Source: Alphaproteobacteria bacterium
GTDB lineage: Bacteria; Pseudomonadota; Alphaproteobacteria; Micavibrionales; Micavibrionaceae
Direction: 5' to 3'
NCBI GenBank assembly: GCA_009995595.1
Contig: JAACPE010000001.1
Coordinates: forward strand, 310,001 to 374,000
DNA: 64,000 nt
The position numbers were made by a program, and so were the translations under genes. A model generated the notes under the pieces. It saw nothing but the letters and a program-made list of their open reading frames with translations. It had not been told where the DNA came from and ran no database searches. This document shows positions 44,277 to 53,961 of the stretch, one piece after another. The stretch's first letter is position 1; the number at the start of each line of letters is the position of its first letter.

Positions 44277-44624
44277 GTGACGCTTTATCATGGCGTGACA
44301 CTTGATGGTGTTGGGCGAGAAGGCGATAATGGGCGCAGGCACCCAACGATTGAAGACGGTGTGATGATTGGCGCAGGCGCGCAAATACTTGGCGGTATTA
44401 CAATTGGCGAGCACGCAAAGATTGGGGCGAATTCTGTTGTGACATCAAATATACCTGCGAACGTAACTGCACTTGGTATTCCTGCTCGTGTCGTCGGCGG
44501 TGATAATAAAGCGCGCGCTTATGGTCTGCCGAGCATGGAAGAACTCGATAAGCTGTCCGCCAAAGTAGATAGTTTATTTGAGAATATGCAAACCATCAGA
44601 AACAATAAAAAAGACGCAGCATGA
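44277..44624 (+). pseudogene. 5'-truncated serine O-acetyltransferase (CysE-like) fragment
   Basis: The 115 residues match only the last part of CysE, the left-handed hexapeptide beta-helix: [61 protein letters not shown]. The N-terminal helical domain and the DHG motif with the catalytic His are missing, while the second His (RHPTI) is present. The frame is closed by a stop 15 bases upstream of the GTG at 44277, so the missing part is not simply in another start. AAAGGG precedes the GTG, so it may still be translated, but catalysis is unlikely. Confidence 0.65.
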
Positions 44625-44641
44625 TGAGCGCGTCTTTTTTA
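44609..44641 (+). terminator. bidirectional intrinsic terminator
   Basis: AAAAAGACGC pairs with GCGTCTTTTT over 10 bp around a 12-base loop, with A- and T-tracts on the two sides. It can end the DUF502-cysE transcript and, in the other direction, the minus-strand gene at 44666. The stop codon of the cysE fragment lies inside its loop. Confidence 0.8.
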
Positions 44642-44665
44642 AAAGCTTACAATTACATTTGTAAA

Positions 44666-46330
44666 TTATTTGCCGCCGCGAAGACTTGGGCCTGACACGG
44701 GGGCGGTAAAATCAAATCTATCCGCAGCGGCCGCACTCTCAATAGCCTCACCAACACTTGCTGCGCCTCTAAACTGATCCATGCCAAGTTGTGCTAAGGC
44801 TTGCTCACCAGCTGTTAGACCCGTCGTAGGGCGTGTTGTATAGAATTGATCGCTTTTTGGTGTGTCACCATTCACACGAATAATATGAGCTGGTAGTTTT
44901 GAGTCCCTTGGAATGATTTCTCCAACCGTTGGCTCAACTCTATCTGCTTCAGTCAGCATAAGAGCATGAGGGCGAGAGAGTTCAACAGGTCTTGCCGCCG
45001 CAGTAAAATCAGCTTTTGGCGTAACAGTACGGCGGACAGACGCTCCGACTGTTTTTTCCGTTACTATAGCTTCCCCTTTTAATTTCTTAAGAGCATCTTC
45101 CATAACCAAGCTTATTTTATCATTAGGAACGCCCTGATCTTTGAGGAAGTCTTTTAGAACTCCATTAGTGGCTTTACCTGTTTCCTGAACATGATCTTTT
45201 AGACCATCATAAATACTTTTGGGGATTTGCCCGTTTTCAAACATTCTGGCTTGGGCGGCTTTAATAGCCGCTTCGGCGGCACGTTGGGGTGCTTGGGCTT
45301 CATGCATCTCTTTTGCGGCTTGCTCTGCGGCGCGCTCTAAGACAGGTTTGATGATTTCAGCGGTTCGTTCAGACAGTGCTGCTATCTCAGAGTCAGTTAA
45401 GTCAACAATTTCTGGTTCTAAAACTTCCGCTCTGGCAAGAAGTTCAGCTTCGGTTTCTGGACCTTCTTGTGTCGTATCCCCATCTCCATAAATGATGTTT
45501 TGTTGACCATAATCCTCTACTAAAGGTTGCATGAACGACGCACCAGACGTTCCTGAAACTTGGTGTTTAGGAGCTTCTACTTCGTCAGAAACAGGTTCTG
45601 CCTCTGGTGCTTCAACAGGCTGTTTTGCCTGATGTTGTGCAGCAAGTTGATCAACGTATTGTTGCGCCTTAACACGCGCTTGTGCCATTATTTCAGGAGT
45701 AAACTCATTTTTATTGTTTAAGACTTTTGGTCCTTTGATACCTGTAGTCTCCGGTAAAATTTCTGTGAAAAGCACTTTCATGAATGCTTTATCTTCTGCC
45801 GTACCTGTAAGCGTAACACCGCTTTTCATCCAATTTCTATTTTGCGCGGCAATCAAGTACCAATCATTTACTTCCTGACCAGAGAGATGATTGTTCGTAT
45901 CAACATGAGTAATTGAGTCTTTTGTAACATTAAAAGCGTAGCTGTTGTCGCGGGCATAAAATGTTGCCTGCCCTTTTTCTGCTTTACCAGCAACATTTAA
46001 GCGTGAAGCAAGATCACCATAGGATGGGTTTTTATTAAAGACAGCCTCGTTATAAAGCTTAGCCTTCCGTGAAAAAAACTTATCGTCAGAATAAGCTAGC
46101 GTTAGGGCCTCACGAAATTTTCTTAAATTGGCTTGGATTGCATCAACATCAGAGATTGCTTCTTGGGCAGAACGGGCGGCGAGTTCTGCACGCGTTGCTT
46201 CTTCAGCCGCGGCTTCATCTCTGATGCGCGCTAGATCTGCAAAAGCATCTTCTGAAGGTCTTGCCCCTGCAAAAACACCAGCGCGTTCTAAAACGGGAGT
46301 TCCACCTTCAATAGTGTCAAATTTAGCCAT
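44666..46330 (-). CDS. large alanine/glutamate-rich orphan protein
   Basis: I do not recognise this 554-residue protein. The N-terminus is alanine-rich and helical with coiled-coil character (IRDEAAAEEATRAELAAR). Residues about 110-200 contain a more ordered segment (ARDNSYAFNVTKDSITHVD ... GVTLTGTAEDKAFM) that weakly recalls the LPD7 domain of large polyvalent proteins. An acidic proline-rich linker, a second Ala-rich helical block and a C-terminal low-complexity part follow. No signal peptide or membrane segment is seen. The ATG at 46330 is chosen over a TTG five codons upstream; neither has a good ribosome site. It stands alone between two terminating units. Confidence 0.7.
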   Translation of the reverse strand: MAKFDTIEGGTPVLERAGVFAGARPSEDAFADLARIRDEAAAEEATRAELAARSAQEAISDVDAIQANLRKFREALTLAYSDDKFFSRKAKLYNEAVFNKNPSYGDLASRLNVAGKAEKGQATFYARDNSYAFNVTKDSITHVDTNNHLSGQEVNDWYLIAAQNRNWMKSGVTLTGTAEDKAFMKVLFTEILPETTGIKGPKVLNNKNEFTPEIMAQARVKAQQYVDQLAAQHQAKQPVEAPEAEPVSDEVEAPKHQVSGTSGASFMQPLVEDYGQQNIIYGDGDTTQEGPETEAELLARAEVLEPEIVDLTDSEIAALSERTAEIIKPVLERAAEQAAKEMHEAQAPQRAAEAAIKAAQARMFENGQIPKSIYDGLKDHVQETGKATNGVLKDFLKDQGVPNDKISLVMEDALKKLKGEAIVTEKTVGASVRRTVTPKADFTAAARPVELSRPHALMLTEADRVEPTVGEIIPRDSKLPAHIIRVNGDTPKSDQFYTTRPTTGLTAGEQALAQLGMDQFRGAASVGEAIESAAAADRFDFTAPVSGPSLRGGK

Positions 46331-46426
46331 AACTTTTAAACCCAAACCTTTACTTAGAATGCTTCAAAATAGCAAAATTATGATAAATAAGCAAATTTTT
46401 CTCAAAATATAAAGAAAATCAATGCG

Positions 46427-48514
46427 TTAACCAGCTCTAAGCGTTTTGATCGCTTGATCTTGTTCGAAAAGGTATAAAAGAGTCCTGAGCGCTTGTCCAC
46501 GTCCTGTTTCGAGGGCGGAGTCCTTTTCCAGCAATAATTTAGTTTCTTGACGCGCGGTGGCGAGTAAATCGCCATGGACTGCTAAATCAGCAAGCTTAAA
46601 GGTAGGCAGACCGCTCTGCCGTGTGCCTAAAATCTCACCACCGCCGCGCAGCTCTAAATCCTTTTCCGCAATAATAAAGCCATCTTCTGTTTCGCGCATA
46701 ATTTTAAGGCGCTCTTTGCCCGCTTTGGATATTCCTTTGGCATAGACCAAAAAGCAAAATGATTTTTCTGCCCCGCGACCAACGCGTCCGCGTAATTGGT
46801 GAAGCTGCGCTAAGCCAAAGCGCTCTGCTTGCTCAATCACCATGATATTGGCCTCTGGCACGTTAACGCCAACCTCGATCACGGTGGTGGCAACAAGTAT
46901 TTTTAATGCACCACTGGCAAAACGTTCCATAACGTCGTCTTTCTCGGCAGCCTTCATGCGGCCATGAACAAGGCCAACCGTATCGCCGAATAAATCACGT
47001 AAAATATCGTAGCGTGTTTCGGCGGCCTCTAAATCCAGAAATTCACTTTCTTCGACGAGGGGGCAAACCCAGTAAACACGGGAGCCTTGTGCGATTTGTC
47101 GCCCAACAGACGCGATCATGCTCTCTATTTTTTCTTTGGGGATCAAAAGCGTGTCAATCGGTTTACGTCCGGGTGGTTTTTCATCAATGCGGCTGACCTC
47201 CATGTCACCATAGGCGGTGAGGGTGAGGGTGCGCGGGATAGGGGTCGCCGTCATGACAAGCACATCTGTACCGCGTCCCTTATTGGATAAATTAAGGCGT
47301 TGATGCACGCCAAAGCGATGTTGCTCATCAATGACGGCAAGGCCTAAATCATGAAATTCTATGCTCTCTTGAAAAAGAGCGTGTGTGCCGATAACAACCT
47401 GCGCCTCACCATTTTTGATTTGCTCTAGTAATGCCTCGCGCTCTATGCCTTTATTGCGCCCAGTCAGTGTGATGGCGCTCACACCTGCGGCTTTGAGCCA
47501 TGGGGCGAAGCTCTCGCCATGTTGTCGCGCTAGGATTTCGGTGGGGGCCATGAGAGCGGCCTGTCCGCCGCTCTCGATCACATTCATCATGGCCAGAGCG
47601 GCGACAATAGTTTTACCACTACCAACATCCCCTTGCACGAGGCGAAGCATACGAAGGGGTGATTGCATATCACTATCAATTTCTTTAAGGACACGTTTCT
47701 GCGCGCTTGTTAAATCGAACGGCAAATTTTTTAAGATCGCATTGCGCTTATCATGTTTTTCAGGCCAGGCGCGGCCATTAAGTTTGCGCTGTTTTAGGCG
47801 CATCAGACCAAGCGCAAGTTGGTTTGCTAAAAGCTCATCATAAGCAAGGCGTGCGCGGGTAGGGTGCATTAGTGACAAATCACTCGCATCATGAGGGTTA
47901 TGTATCTCAACCATCGCTTCTTTCCAACTCGGCCAAGATTTTTGTTTTATAAATGCCGTGTCACCCCATTCATCGAGATTTGGGATAAAGCCAAGCGCGC
48001 CTTTAATGGCTTTGCGTATTGTTTTATTGGTCACACCTGCCGTTAGGCCGTATATAGGCTCTATGGTTTCAATAGAGCTTCGGTCTTCTGGCTTGCCAAT
48101 GGCATCGGGATGAACCATTTGAATCTGGCCTTGGTAATGTTCAATCTTGCCGCTAATAATCCGAATACTGCCAACTGGTAATTGCTTGCTGAGCCATTCT
48201 TTGTTGGCATTGAAAAACACCAAATCAATAACGCCCGTCCCATCACTGCATTTTACGCGAGACGGAAGCCCCCGCCGCGACGCAGCATTTATATTTTCAA
48301 TGCGCACTTCGATAGTGGCGATTTTCTCATGCGGTGCTTCTGCGATCATGGGAGAAAAACGCCGATCAATAAAATCAATAGGTGTATGGTGCAATAAATC
48401 TAAAATTTTAACGCCGCCCAAAAGCTTCTCAAACAGCTTAATCGTTTTAGGGCCCACACCTGGTAAGGTGGTGACAGATCGAAAGAGCGGATCAAGAGCA
48501 AACGGGCGGGCCAT
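46427..48514 (-). CDS. recG: ATP-dependent DNA helicase RecG
   Basis: RecG rewinds stalled replication forks and branch-migrates Holliday junctions. The 695-residue protein has the N-terminal wedge/OB domain, then the helicase core: VQGDVGSGKTIVAAL (Walker A), VIDEQHRFGVHQR (DEQH box), MTATPIPRTL (motif III), and motif VI in QLRGRVGRG. The length is as expected. It neighbours sdhE and mfd, an arrangement seen in many alphaproteobacteria. Confidence 0.96.
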   Translation of the reverse strand: MARPFALDPLFRSVTTLPGVGPKTIKLFEKLLGGVKILDLLHHTPIDFIDRRFSPMIAEAPHEKIATIEVRIENINAASRRGLPSRVKCSDGTGVIDLVFFNANKEWLSKQLPVGSIRIISGKIEHYQGQIQMVHPDAIGKPEDRSSIETIEPIYGLTAGVTNKTIRKAIKGALGFIPNLDEWGDTAFIKQKSWPSWKEAMVEIHNPHDASDLSLMHPTRARLAYDELLANQLALGLMRLKQRKLNGRAWPEKHDKRNAILKNLPFDLTSAQKRVLKEIDSDMQSPLRMLRLVQGDVGSGKTIVAALAMMNVIESGGQAALMAPTEILARQHGESFAPWLKAAGVSAITLTGRNKGIEREALLEQIKNGEAQVVIGTHALFQESIEFHDLGLAVIDEQHRFGVHQRLNLSNKGRGTDVLVMTATPIPRTLTLTAYGDMEVSRIDEKPPGRKPIDTLLIPKEKIESMIASVGRQIAQGSRVYWVCPLVEESEFLDLEAAETRYDILRDLFGDTVGLVHGRMKAAEKDDVMERFASGALKILVATTVIEVGVNVPEANIMVIEQAERFGLAQLHQLRGRVGRGAEKSFCFLVYAKGISKAGKERLKIMRETEDGFIIAEKDLELRGGGEILGTRQSGLPTFKLADLAVHGDLLATARQETKLLLEKDSALETGRGQALRTLLYLFEQDQAIKTLRAG

Positions 48515-48520
48515 ATATTT

Positions 48521-49447
48521 TTAACCCTTCTTTATAGACTGTCCCAATTTAACGGCTTTGGCGCTAATACCAATAAGCAAAAAGCCAAGAATAATGAGGG
48601 CTATCGGCCAGCCTGTGACATCAGCAAAATATTGATCTGTAAAATAACCAAGATAACCAAGCACGGAGAAGGTGGAAACAAGAAGGAGCGTGCGGCTTTG
48701 AACGCGAACACTTAAAATCATCATGCCAATTGCAACAGGTAGATATAAAATATCAATCCCTGTGTAGTTTTCAATAAGCGCAAATGACGACCATAAAAAC
48801 CCAAGGCCGCCGATAAAATAATAAAACGCCGCGATAGAGCGATGCTTCGTTTTATCTATAGTAAAGGCAAACGTTAAAATGGAAAGGCCAAGCGAAATAC
48901 CATAAAGGTCACTTGGGACATGAGCACGATCCATGATTAAGCCAAGTGAGCCAAGAAAGAATAAATAACCAAAGAATAAAAGTGAGGTTCGTTTTAACGC
49001 CGCAAAGGTAAGGAGAAACTGAAACGCCAAAATTCCAAAAACAATGATAGCTGCCAGTTGGGCATCGTCACCGCTGGCATATTCTTTTAAAAACACGAAC
49101 ATGCCTGTTGGTAGTAAAATCGAAGCTTTGAGGAAGAGTGGCGTTGAGGCCTTCTCGTATCTTATGTCTTTAACAGTAATAACCCCAAGGATAAAAGCCA
49201 CTAGCCCAGGCCCATAAGAAATAAGAACGCGCGCCGCGCTTCCAAGGTCGCCCCATATCATGGCAGTGAGTAGACCTAGACCCCCAATAATAAACGCACC
49301 ACCGAGATAGCCCATTAGGGTGACCAGCCAATTGCCGCTCTTATCCTTTACAGACGCATTAACAATGCGCGCGCCAATTTCATCAAGCGTGATATTGTGC
49401 TCTTTTGTAAGAGTAACAATTTGATCTAAAGCCGCGTTTTTATCCAT
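48521..49447 (-). CDS. DUF2157-like multispanning membrane protein
   Basis: The N-terminal 35 residues are soluble (KNAALDQIVTLTKEHNITLDEI). They are followed by about nine hydrophobic segments, starting with a glycine-rich one (GGAFIIGGLGLLTAMIWG), the layout of DUF2157 proteins. Function is unknown. It lies 2 bp downstream of the next minus-strand gene and 6 bp upstream of recG, so the three may be co-transcribed. Confidence 0.75.
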   Translation of the reverse strand: MDKNAALDQIVTLTKEHNITLDEIGARIVNASVKDKSGNWLVTLMGYLGGAFIIGGLGLLTAMIWGDLGSAARVLISYGPGLVAFILGVITVKDIRYEKASTPLFLKASILLPTGMFVFLKEYASGDDAQLAAIIVFGILAFQFLLTFAALKRTSLLFFGYLFFLGSLGLIMDRAHVPSDLYGISLGLSILTFAFTIDKTKHRSIAAFYYFIGGLGFLWSSFALIENYTGIDILYLPVAIGMMILSVRVQSRTLLLVSTFSVLGYLGYFTDQYFADVTGWPIALIILGFLLIGISAKAVKLGQSIKKG

Positions 49448-49449
49448 GA

Positions 49450-50028
49450 CTATTCCTTCTCGGCGATAACCCAGCCAATAAACTGCGCGTTGTAATGAGG
49501 GGTATTAGAAATTGTGACGCTCTTGTGGCCGTTATTCATGCTTAAGTTATTGCTGCCTCTGTTATAACCGCCGCCAAACATTTCCGTCATCAGATTGCCA
49601 CTTCGTCTATAATTGCGATCAAAAGAGTATCCATCAGGGCTTGTTCTATTGGGTGAAAAACGAAAGGTGGCAAGTTCTGGTATTAGGATTTCTTGTTTTT
49701 CCGCGCCTTCTTTAATTTCAGGTAAATCTATGATGTTGTTTTGACCTGTTTTGGGGTCGAAAACATATAACTCTGGCAAAGTAGGATTGTTACGATGGTT
49801 TTCTTTTTGTGGAGGGACATAGCTCAAATAGACTTGTTTGTTTCTCAGAATTATTTGATACGCATTATTATAGCTATAACTATCATTGGCAACATAGGCG
49901 ACTTTGTATTCTGGATCAGGCGTTGAGGCCTTTTCTATCTGCGTTGCAGCAAAAAATAGGATGGTTAAAACCAGCGGCAGAGCAATTCCTGCGACAAGAA
50001 CTAAATTTTCTTTCAAAAAGGCTTTCAT
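49450..50028 (-). CDS. membrane-anchored protein of unknown function
   Basis: The 192-residue protein has one N-terminal membrane segment (about residues 9-28), then a beta-rich extracytoplasmic part with many Asn, Tyr and Ser residues and a glycine-rich stretch (EMFGGGYNRGSNN). DUF2157 genes are commonly paired with a small membrane-anchored GDYxxLxY protein; the position is equivalent but that motif is not visible. I assign no function. Confidence 0.65.
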   Translation of the reverse strand: MKAFLKENLVLVAGIALPLVLTILFFAATQIEKASTPDPEYKVAYVANDSYSYNNAYQIILRNKQVYLSYVPPQKENHRNNPTLPELYVFDPKTGQNNIIDLPEIKEGAEKQEILIPELATFRFSPNRTSPDGYSFDRNYRRSGNLMTEMFGGGYNRGSNNLSMNNGHKSVTISNTPHYNAQFIGWVIAEKE

Positions 50029-50057
50029 TCTTTGTTTCTCCCTATATAAATCTATTT

Positions 50058-50342
50058 ATGACATTAGAAGACACAGAAAATAAGCGCAAGCGCCTAATCT
50101 TTCGCTCTTGGCATCGGGGCACGCGGGAGATGGACTTGATTATGGGAACTTTTGCCGATCAAAACCTAGCTGGATTTGATGAAAATGCGCTTGAGCAATA
50201 TGAACATATTCTGCAAATGCCCGATCCAGACCTTTATAACTGGGTTTCTGGGCGTGAAGCAGCGCCCGCAAACACCATAACCCCTGTCATGCAAAAACTT
50301 CTCGATCATCATGTCGCCAGCAAGCTCCTCAATAAAAACTAA
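50058..50342 (+). CDS. sdhE: FAD assembly factor SdhE
   Basis: SdhE (DUF339, YgfY) promotes covalent attachment of FAD to the SdhA subunit of succinate dehydrogenase. The 94-residue protein has the signature RLIFRSWHRGTREMDLIMG (RSxRGxxE) and the helical C-terminal part with LYNWVSG. The ATG at 50058 gives the usual family length; the frame is open further upstream but that sequence encodes nothing family-like. mfd starts inside its 3' end, overlapping by 32 bp. Confidence 0.92.
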   Translation: MTLEDTENKRKRLIFRSWHRGTREMDLIMGTFADQNLAGFDENALEQYEHILQMPDPDLYNWVSGREAAPANTITPVMQKLLDHHVASKLLNKN

Positions 50343-53300
50343 ACCTGTGGATAATCAGCGAAAAACCACAACGATTTACGGTGCACCAGAAGGTCACGAT
50401 GTCCTATTGCTGGCGGAAAAAGCACGTGAATTGGCAAACACGGATAAAGTGCTCGTTCATATTGCCGTGGATGATACACGTTTATCAAACCTCGCAGATT
50501 TGTTTAAATTTTTTGCGCCTGATGTGGATGTGGTTGAATTTCCTGCATGGGATTGTTTGCCGTATGACCGCGTATCGCCCAGTAATGATATTGTGGCAAA
50601 ACGCGTTGCCGCCTTATCCCGTTTGGTTGAGTGGAACGTTGAAAAAAAACGTTATCCCAGAGTGTTAGTGACCACGATTAATGCGGCAATTCAACGTGTA
50701 CCACCAAAGACGCAATTTGAAAAAGCAGGTTTTAGCGCCTCTAAAGGGGGTACGATTAATCAACAAGATTTGTTGAGCTTTCTCTCTAGTAACGGCTATA
50801 TGCGTACCGAAACTGTTCGTGAGGCAGGGGAGTTTGCCATTCGCGGCGGTATTATTGATTTATTTCCTTCAGGGTATGAAAAGCCAGTACGCCTTGATTT
50901 GTTCGGTGATGAAATTGATACGATCAAGACGTTTGATCCTTTAAGTCAGCGCACAGAAGAAAAGCTTGAGAGTTTTTCATTACGCCCCGTCACAGAATTT
51001 TTTCTTGATGAGCAGAGCATTTCGAATTTTCGGTCGGGCTATCGTCAGGCTTTTGGCACTGTTAAGGCCGGCGATCCGCTTTATGAAGCCGTATCCGAAG
51101 GGCGGCGTTATAATGGCATGGATCACTGGTTACCACTTTTTTATGATGGAAAAATGGACACCATATTTGATTATATCGAAACGCCCATTACCGTAATGGA
51201 CGCGCAAGTAGAGCAAGCACGTGGGGAGCGTCACGCGCAGATTGCTGACTTTTATGATGCTAGAAAAACGTTGGAAGCTGCCGTTTTAAAACGAAAGCCT
51301 ACAAAACAAAACTTCAAACGCGGTGAGGGCAGTGATGTCAGTATGTCAGGCGCTGTGTATCACCCGCTCAAGATGTCGCGGCTTTATGTAATGGATGAGG
51401 AATGGGAGTCCTTGATTCATGCCCATGCACCGGCTCAAATTCTATCACCTTTTAAAATGCCAGAGGCAGCCAATGATGGCGACAGTGATGGGGGCGGTAA
51501 AAAAGGACGTGATTTTGTCGATATCCGCGCTTTACCTGATGGTAATGTCATGGGTGAGCTTAAGCGGCATATCGAAAGCATTAACTTTGCCGCTCGTAAA
51601 GTAATGATTGCGGCCTATAGTGAAGGGGCACGTGATCGTCTGAAAGTGATGCTTGAGAATGCAGGGCTTAACCATCTAAAAATAGCTGATAATTTTAAGA
51701 TTGTTGAAAAGCTAGGGGCGTTTGATGTGGCGCTCACGATTTTACCGCTTGAAAGTGGGTTTATAAGCGACCATCTCGCCGTTTTGACCGAGCAGGATAT
51801 TTTAGGAGATCGTCTTGCGCGTAAAAAATCCAAGCGTAAAAAGGCCGATAATTTCTTAACCGAGGTGTCATCTCTTGATGAGGGCGATTTGGTTGTCCAT
51901 GTGGATCATGGGGTGGGTCGTTTTGTTGGGCTGACGACATTGGAGGCCGCAGGCACTTATCACGATTGCCTGAAAATCCTCTATAGCGGGGATGATAAGC
52001 TTTTTGTGCCTGTCGAGAACATTGAAGTTCTCTCTCGATTTGGTTCTGATTCAGAGACGGTTCAGCTTGATAAGCTCGGCGGAGCAGGGTGGCAGGCCCG
52101 TAAGGCGAAGGTCAAAAAAGACTTGATGCGTATTGCCGAACATCTGATGAAGATTGCCGCTGCCCGTATGCTGCGTAAGGGTGAAAAGCTTAGCGTCGAT
52201 AGTCATCAATACCAAGAGTTTGCAGCGCGTTTCCCCTATCATGAAACGGAAGATCAGCTTAGAACAATTGAGAGTGTGATTGAAGACTTGGCGGGGGAAC
52301 ACCCCATGGACCGCCTTGTTTGCGGCGATGTGGGATTTGGTAAAACTGAGGTTGCGATGCGCGCCGCTTATGTTGCCGCTTTATCGGGTGTGCAGGTGGC
52401 GATTGTTGTGCCAACCACTTTGCTTGCGCGTCAGCATTATGCGGGATTTGTGAAACGCTTTGAGGGGTTAGGTATTCGTATTGGTCAGCTCTCACGCATG
52501 GTGACGGCTAAAGAGGCGGCGATCACGAAAAAAGGACTTGTCGATGGCTCTGTTAATATCGTGATTGGCACGCATGCGCTGTTTTCGAATGATGTGAAGT
52601 TCGCACATTTAGGCCTTGTGATTGTTGATGAAGAGCAACGTTTTGGCGTGAAGCAAAAAGAAAAGATGAAAGAGTTTAAGGCTGATGTTCATGTTTTAAC
52701 GCTTACGGCGACACCGATACCGCGTACCCTTCAAATGTCATTAACAGGTGTTAAGGAAATGTCGCTTATTACGACGCCCCCTGTTGATCGGCTTGCAATA
52801 CGTACGTTTGTTTTGCCCTATGATCCGCTCGTTATTCGTGAGGCGTTGTTGCGCGAGCATTATCGCGGTGGGCAGAGTTTCTATGTGTGTCCGCGTGTCA
52901 AAGATCTCAAAGATATTGAAGATGAGCTTAAAGAGCTTGTACCGGAATTAAAAACAGTATCCGCCCATGGGCAAATGACACCGACCGAGCTAGAAGATCG
53001 CATGAGCGCGTTTTATGATGGGCAATATGATATTTTGCTCGCCACGCAAATTGTTGAATCGGGACTGGATATCCCAACCGCCAATACAATGATTGTGCAT
53101 CGCGCTGATATGTTTGGATTGGCACAGCTTTACCAAATTCGTGGACGGATAGGTCGCTCAAAAATGCGCGCTTATGCTTATCTTACGCATGATCCCTATA
53201 AGCCTCTCACGCAGCAGGGGCAAAAACGTCTCGAAGTTATTGAAACGCTTGATACTTTAGGCGCGGGGTTCCAATTGGCCTCACATGATATGGATATTCG

Positions 53301-53886
53301 CGGTGCAGGGAATTTGGTAGGGGAAGAACAATCGGGTCATATAAAAGAAGTCGGCGTTGAGCTGTATCAGCAAATGCTCGAAGAAGCCGTTGCGATGGCA
53401 AAAGCGGGCGTTGATATTAATGATGTCAATAACGCACCAGACCAATGGTCGCCGCAAATTAATATTGGCACTTCTGTTTTAATTCCAGAGGCTTATGTTC
53501 AAGACCTAAGTATTCGTATGAGCCTATATCGCCGTTTGGCTGATTTAGAAAATGAGCAGGATATTGAAGGATTTGCCGCAGAATTAATTGACCGTTTTGG
53601 CCCCATCCCCAATGAGGTCGAGAATTTGATGGATATTGTTAAGATCAAACGGCTTTGTAAAATTGCTGGTATCGCCAAAGTGGATGCAGGGCCAAAAGGG
53701 GCCGTTATCGGTTTTTACAAAGATGTGCCGCCTAATGTTGAAAAACTGATGATGTGGTTAACCTCAAAACGAGGCGCCGTGAAGCTTCGCCCTGATCAGA
53801 AGATAGCCCTTGTTCGTCAATGGGATACGCCGAGCGAGCGCGTGAATGGCGTAAAGGCGCTGATGAAAGAACTGGCAAATCTCTAG
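50311..53886 (+). CDS. mfd: transcription-repair coupling factor Mfd
   Basis: Mfd removes RNA polymerase stalled at DNA damage and recruits UvrA. The 1191-residue protein has the UvrB-homology region at the N-terminus (residues about 15-400) and an acidic-glycine linker (NDGDSDGGGKKG) near 390. The RNA polymerase-interacting CarD-like domain lies around 525-590 (LVVHVDHGVGRF). The helicase core has GDVGFGKTEVAMR near 672 and VIVDEEQRFGVKQ near 773, and the C-terminal TRCF domain follows. The ATG at 50311 overlaps sdhE; a GTG at 50347 is a possible alternative. Neither has a strong ribosome site. Confidence 0.96.
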   Translation: MSPASSSIKTKPVDNQRKTTTIYGAPEGHDVLLLAEKARELANTDKVLVHIAVDDTRLSNLADLFKFFAPDVDVVEFPAWDCLPYDRVSPSNDIVAKRVAALSRLVEWNVEKKRYPRVLVTTINAAIQRVPPKTQFEKAGFSASKGGTINQQDLLSFLSSNGYMRTETVREAGEFAIRGGIIDLFPSGYEKPVRLDLFGDEIDTIKTFDPLSQRTEEKLESFSLRPVTEFFLDEQSISNFRSGYRQAFGTVKAGDPLYEAVSEGRRYNGMDHWLPLFYDGKMDTIFDYIETPITVMDAQVEQARGERHAQIADFYDARKTLEAAVLKRKPTKQNFKRGEGSDVSMSGAVYHPLKMSRLYVMDEEWESLIHAHAPAQILSPFKMPEAANDGDSDGGGKKGRDFVDIRALPDGNVMGELKRHIESINFAARKVMIAAYSEGARDRLKVMLENAGLNHLKIADNFKIVEKLGAFDVALTILPLESGFISDHLAVLTEQDILGDRLARKKSKRKKADNFLTEVSSLDEGDLVVHVDHGVGRFVGLTTLEAAGTYHDCLKILYSGDDKLFVPVENIEVLSRFGSDSETVQLDKLGGAGWQARKAKVKKDLMRIAEHLMKIAAARMLRKGEKLSVDSHQYQEFAARFPYHETEDQLRTIESVIEDLAGEHPMDRLVCGDVGFGKTEVAMRAAYVAALSGVQVAIVVPTTLLARQHYAGFVKRFEGLGIRIGQLSRMVTAKEAAITKKGLVDGSVNIVIGTHALFSNDVKFAHLGLVIVDEEQRFGVKQKEKMKEFKADVHVLTLTATPIPRTLQMSLTGVKEMSLITTPPVDRLAIRTFVLPYDPLVIREALLREHYRGGQSFYVCPRVKDLKDIEDELKELVPELKTVSAHGQMTPTELEDRMSAFYDGQYDILLATQIVESGLDIPTANTMIVHRADMFGLAQLYQIRGRIGRSKMRAYAYLTHDPYKPLTQQGQKRLEVIETLDTLGAGFQLASHDMDIRGAGNLVGEEQSGHIKEVGVELYQQMLEEAVAMAKAGVDINDVNNAPDQWSPQINIGTSVLIPEAYVQDLSIRMSLYRRLADLENEQDIEGFAAELIDRFGPIPNEVENLMDIVKIKRLCKIAGIAKVDAGPKGAVIGFYKDVPPNVEKLMMWLTSKRGAVKLRPDQKIALVRQWDTPSERVNGVKALMKELANL

Positions 53887-53961
53887 TATCTTAATAACCG
53901 CGGCTCAAAACCTTCCTATTATTTATAAATATGGTACACTTATGGATATAGGAGAACGCCC

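Noticed and set aside
43900-44346. 148-residue minus-strand frame across DUF502 and the cysE remnant
   Set aside because: It shadows two plus-strand genes and its sequence is low-complexity (FFFSFFFF).
49809-50057. Upstream extension of sdhE
   Set aside because: It would overlap the divergent membrane-protein gene and more than double the size of a family of about 90 residues.
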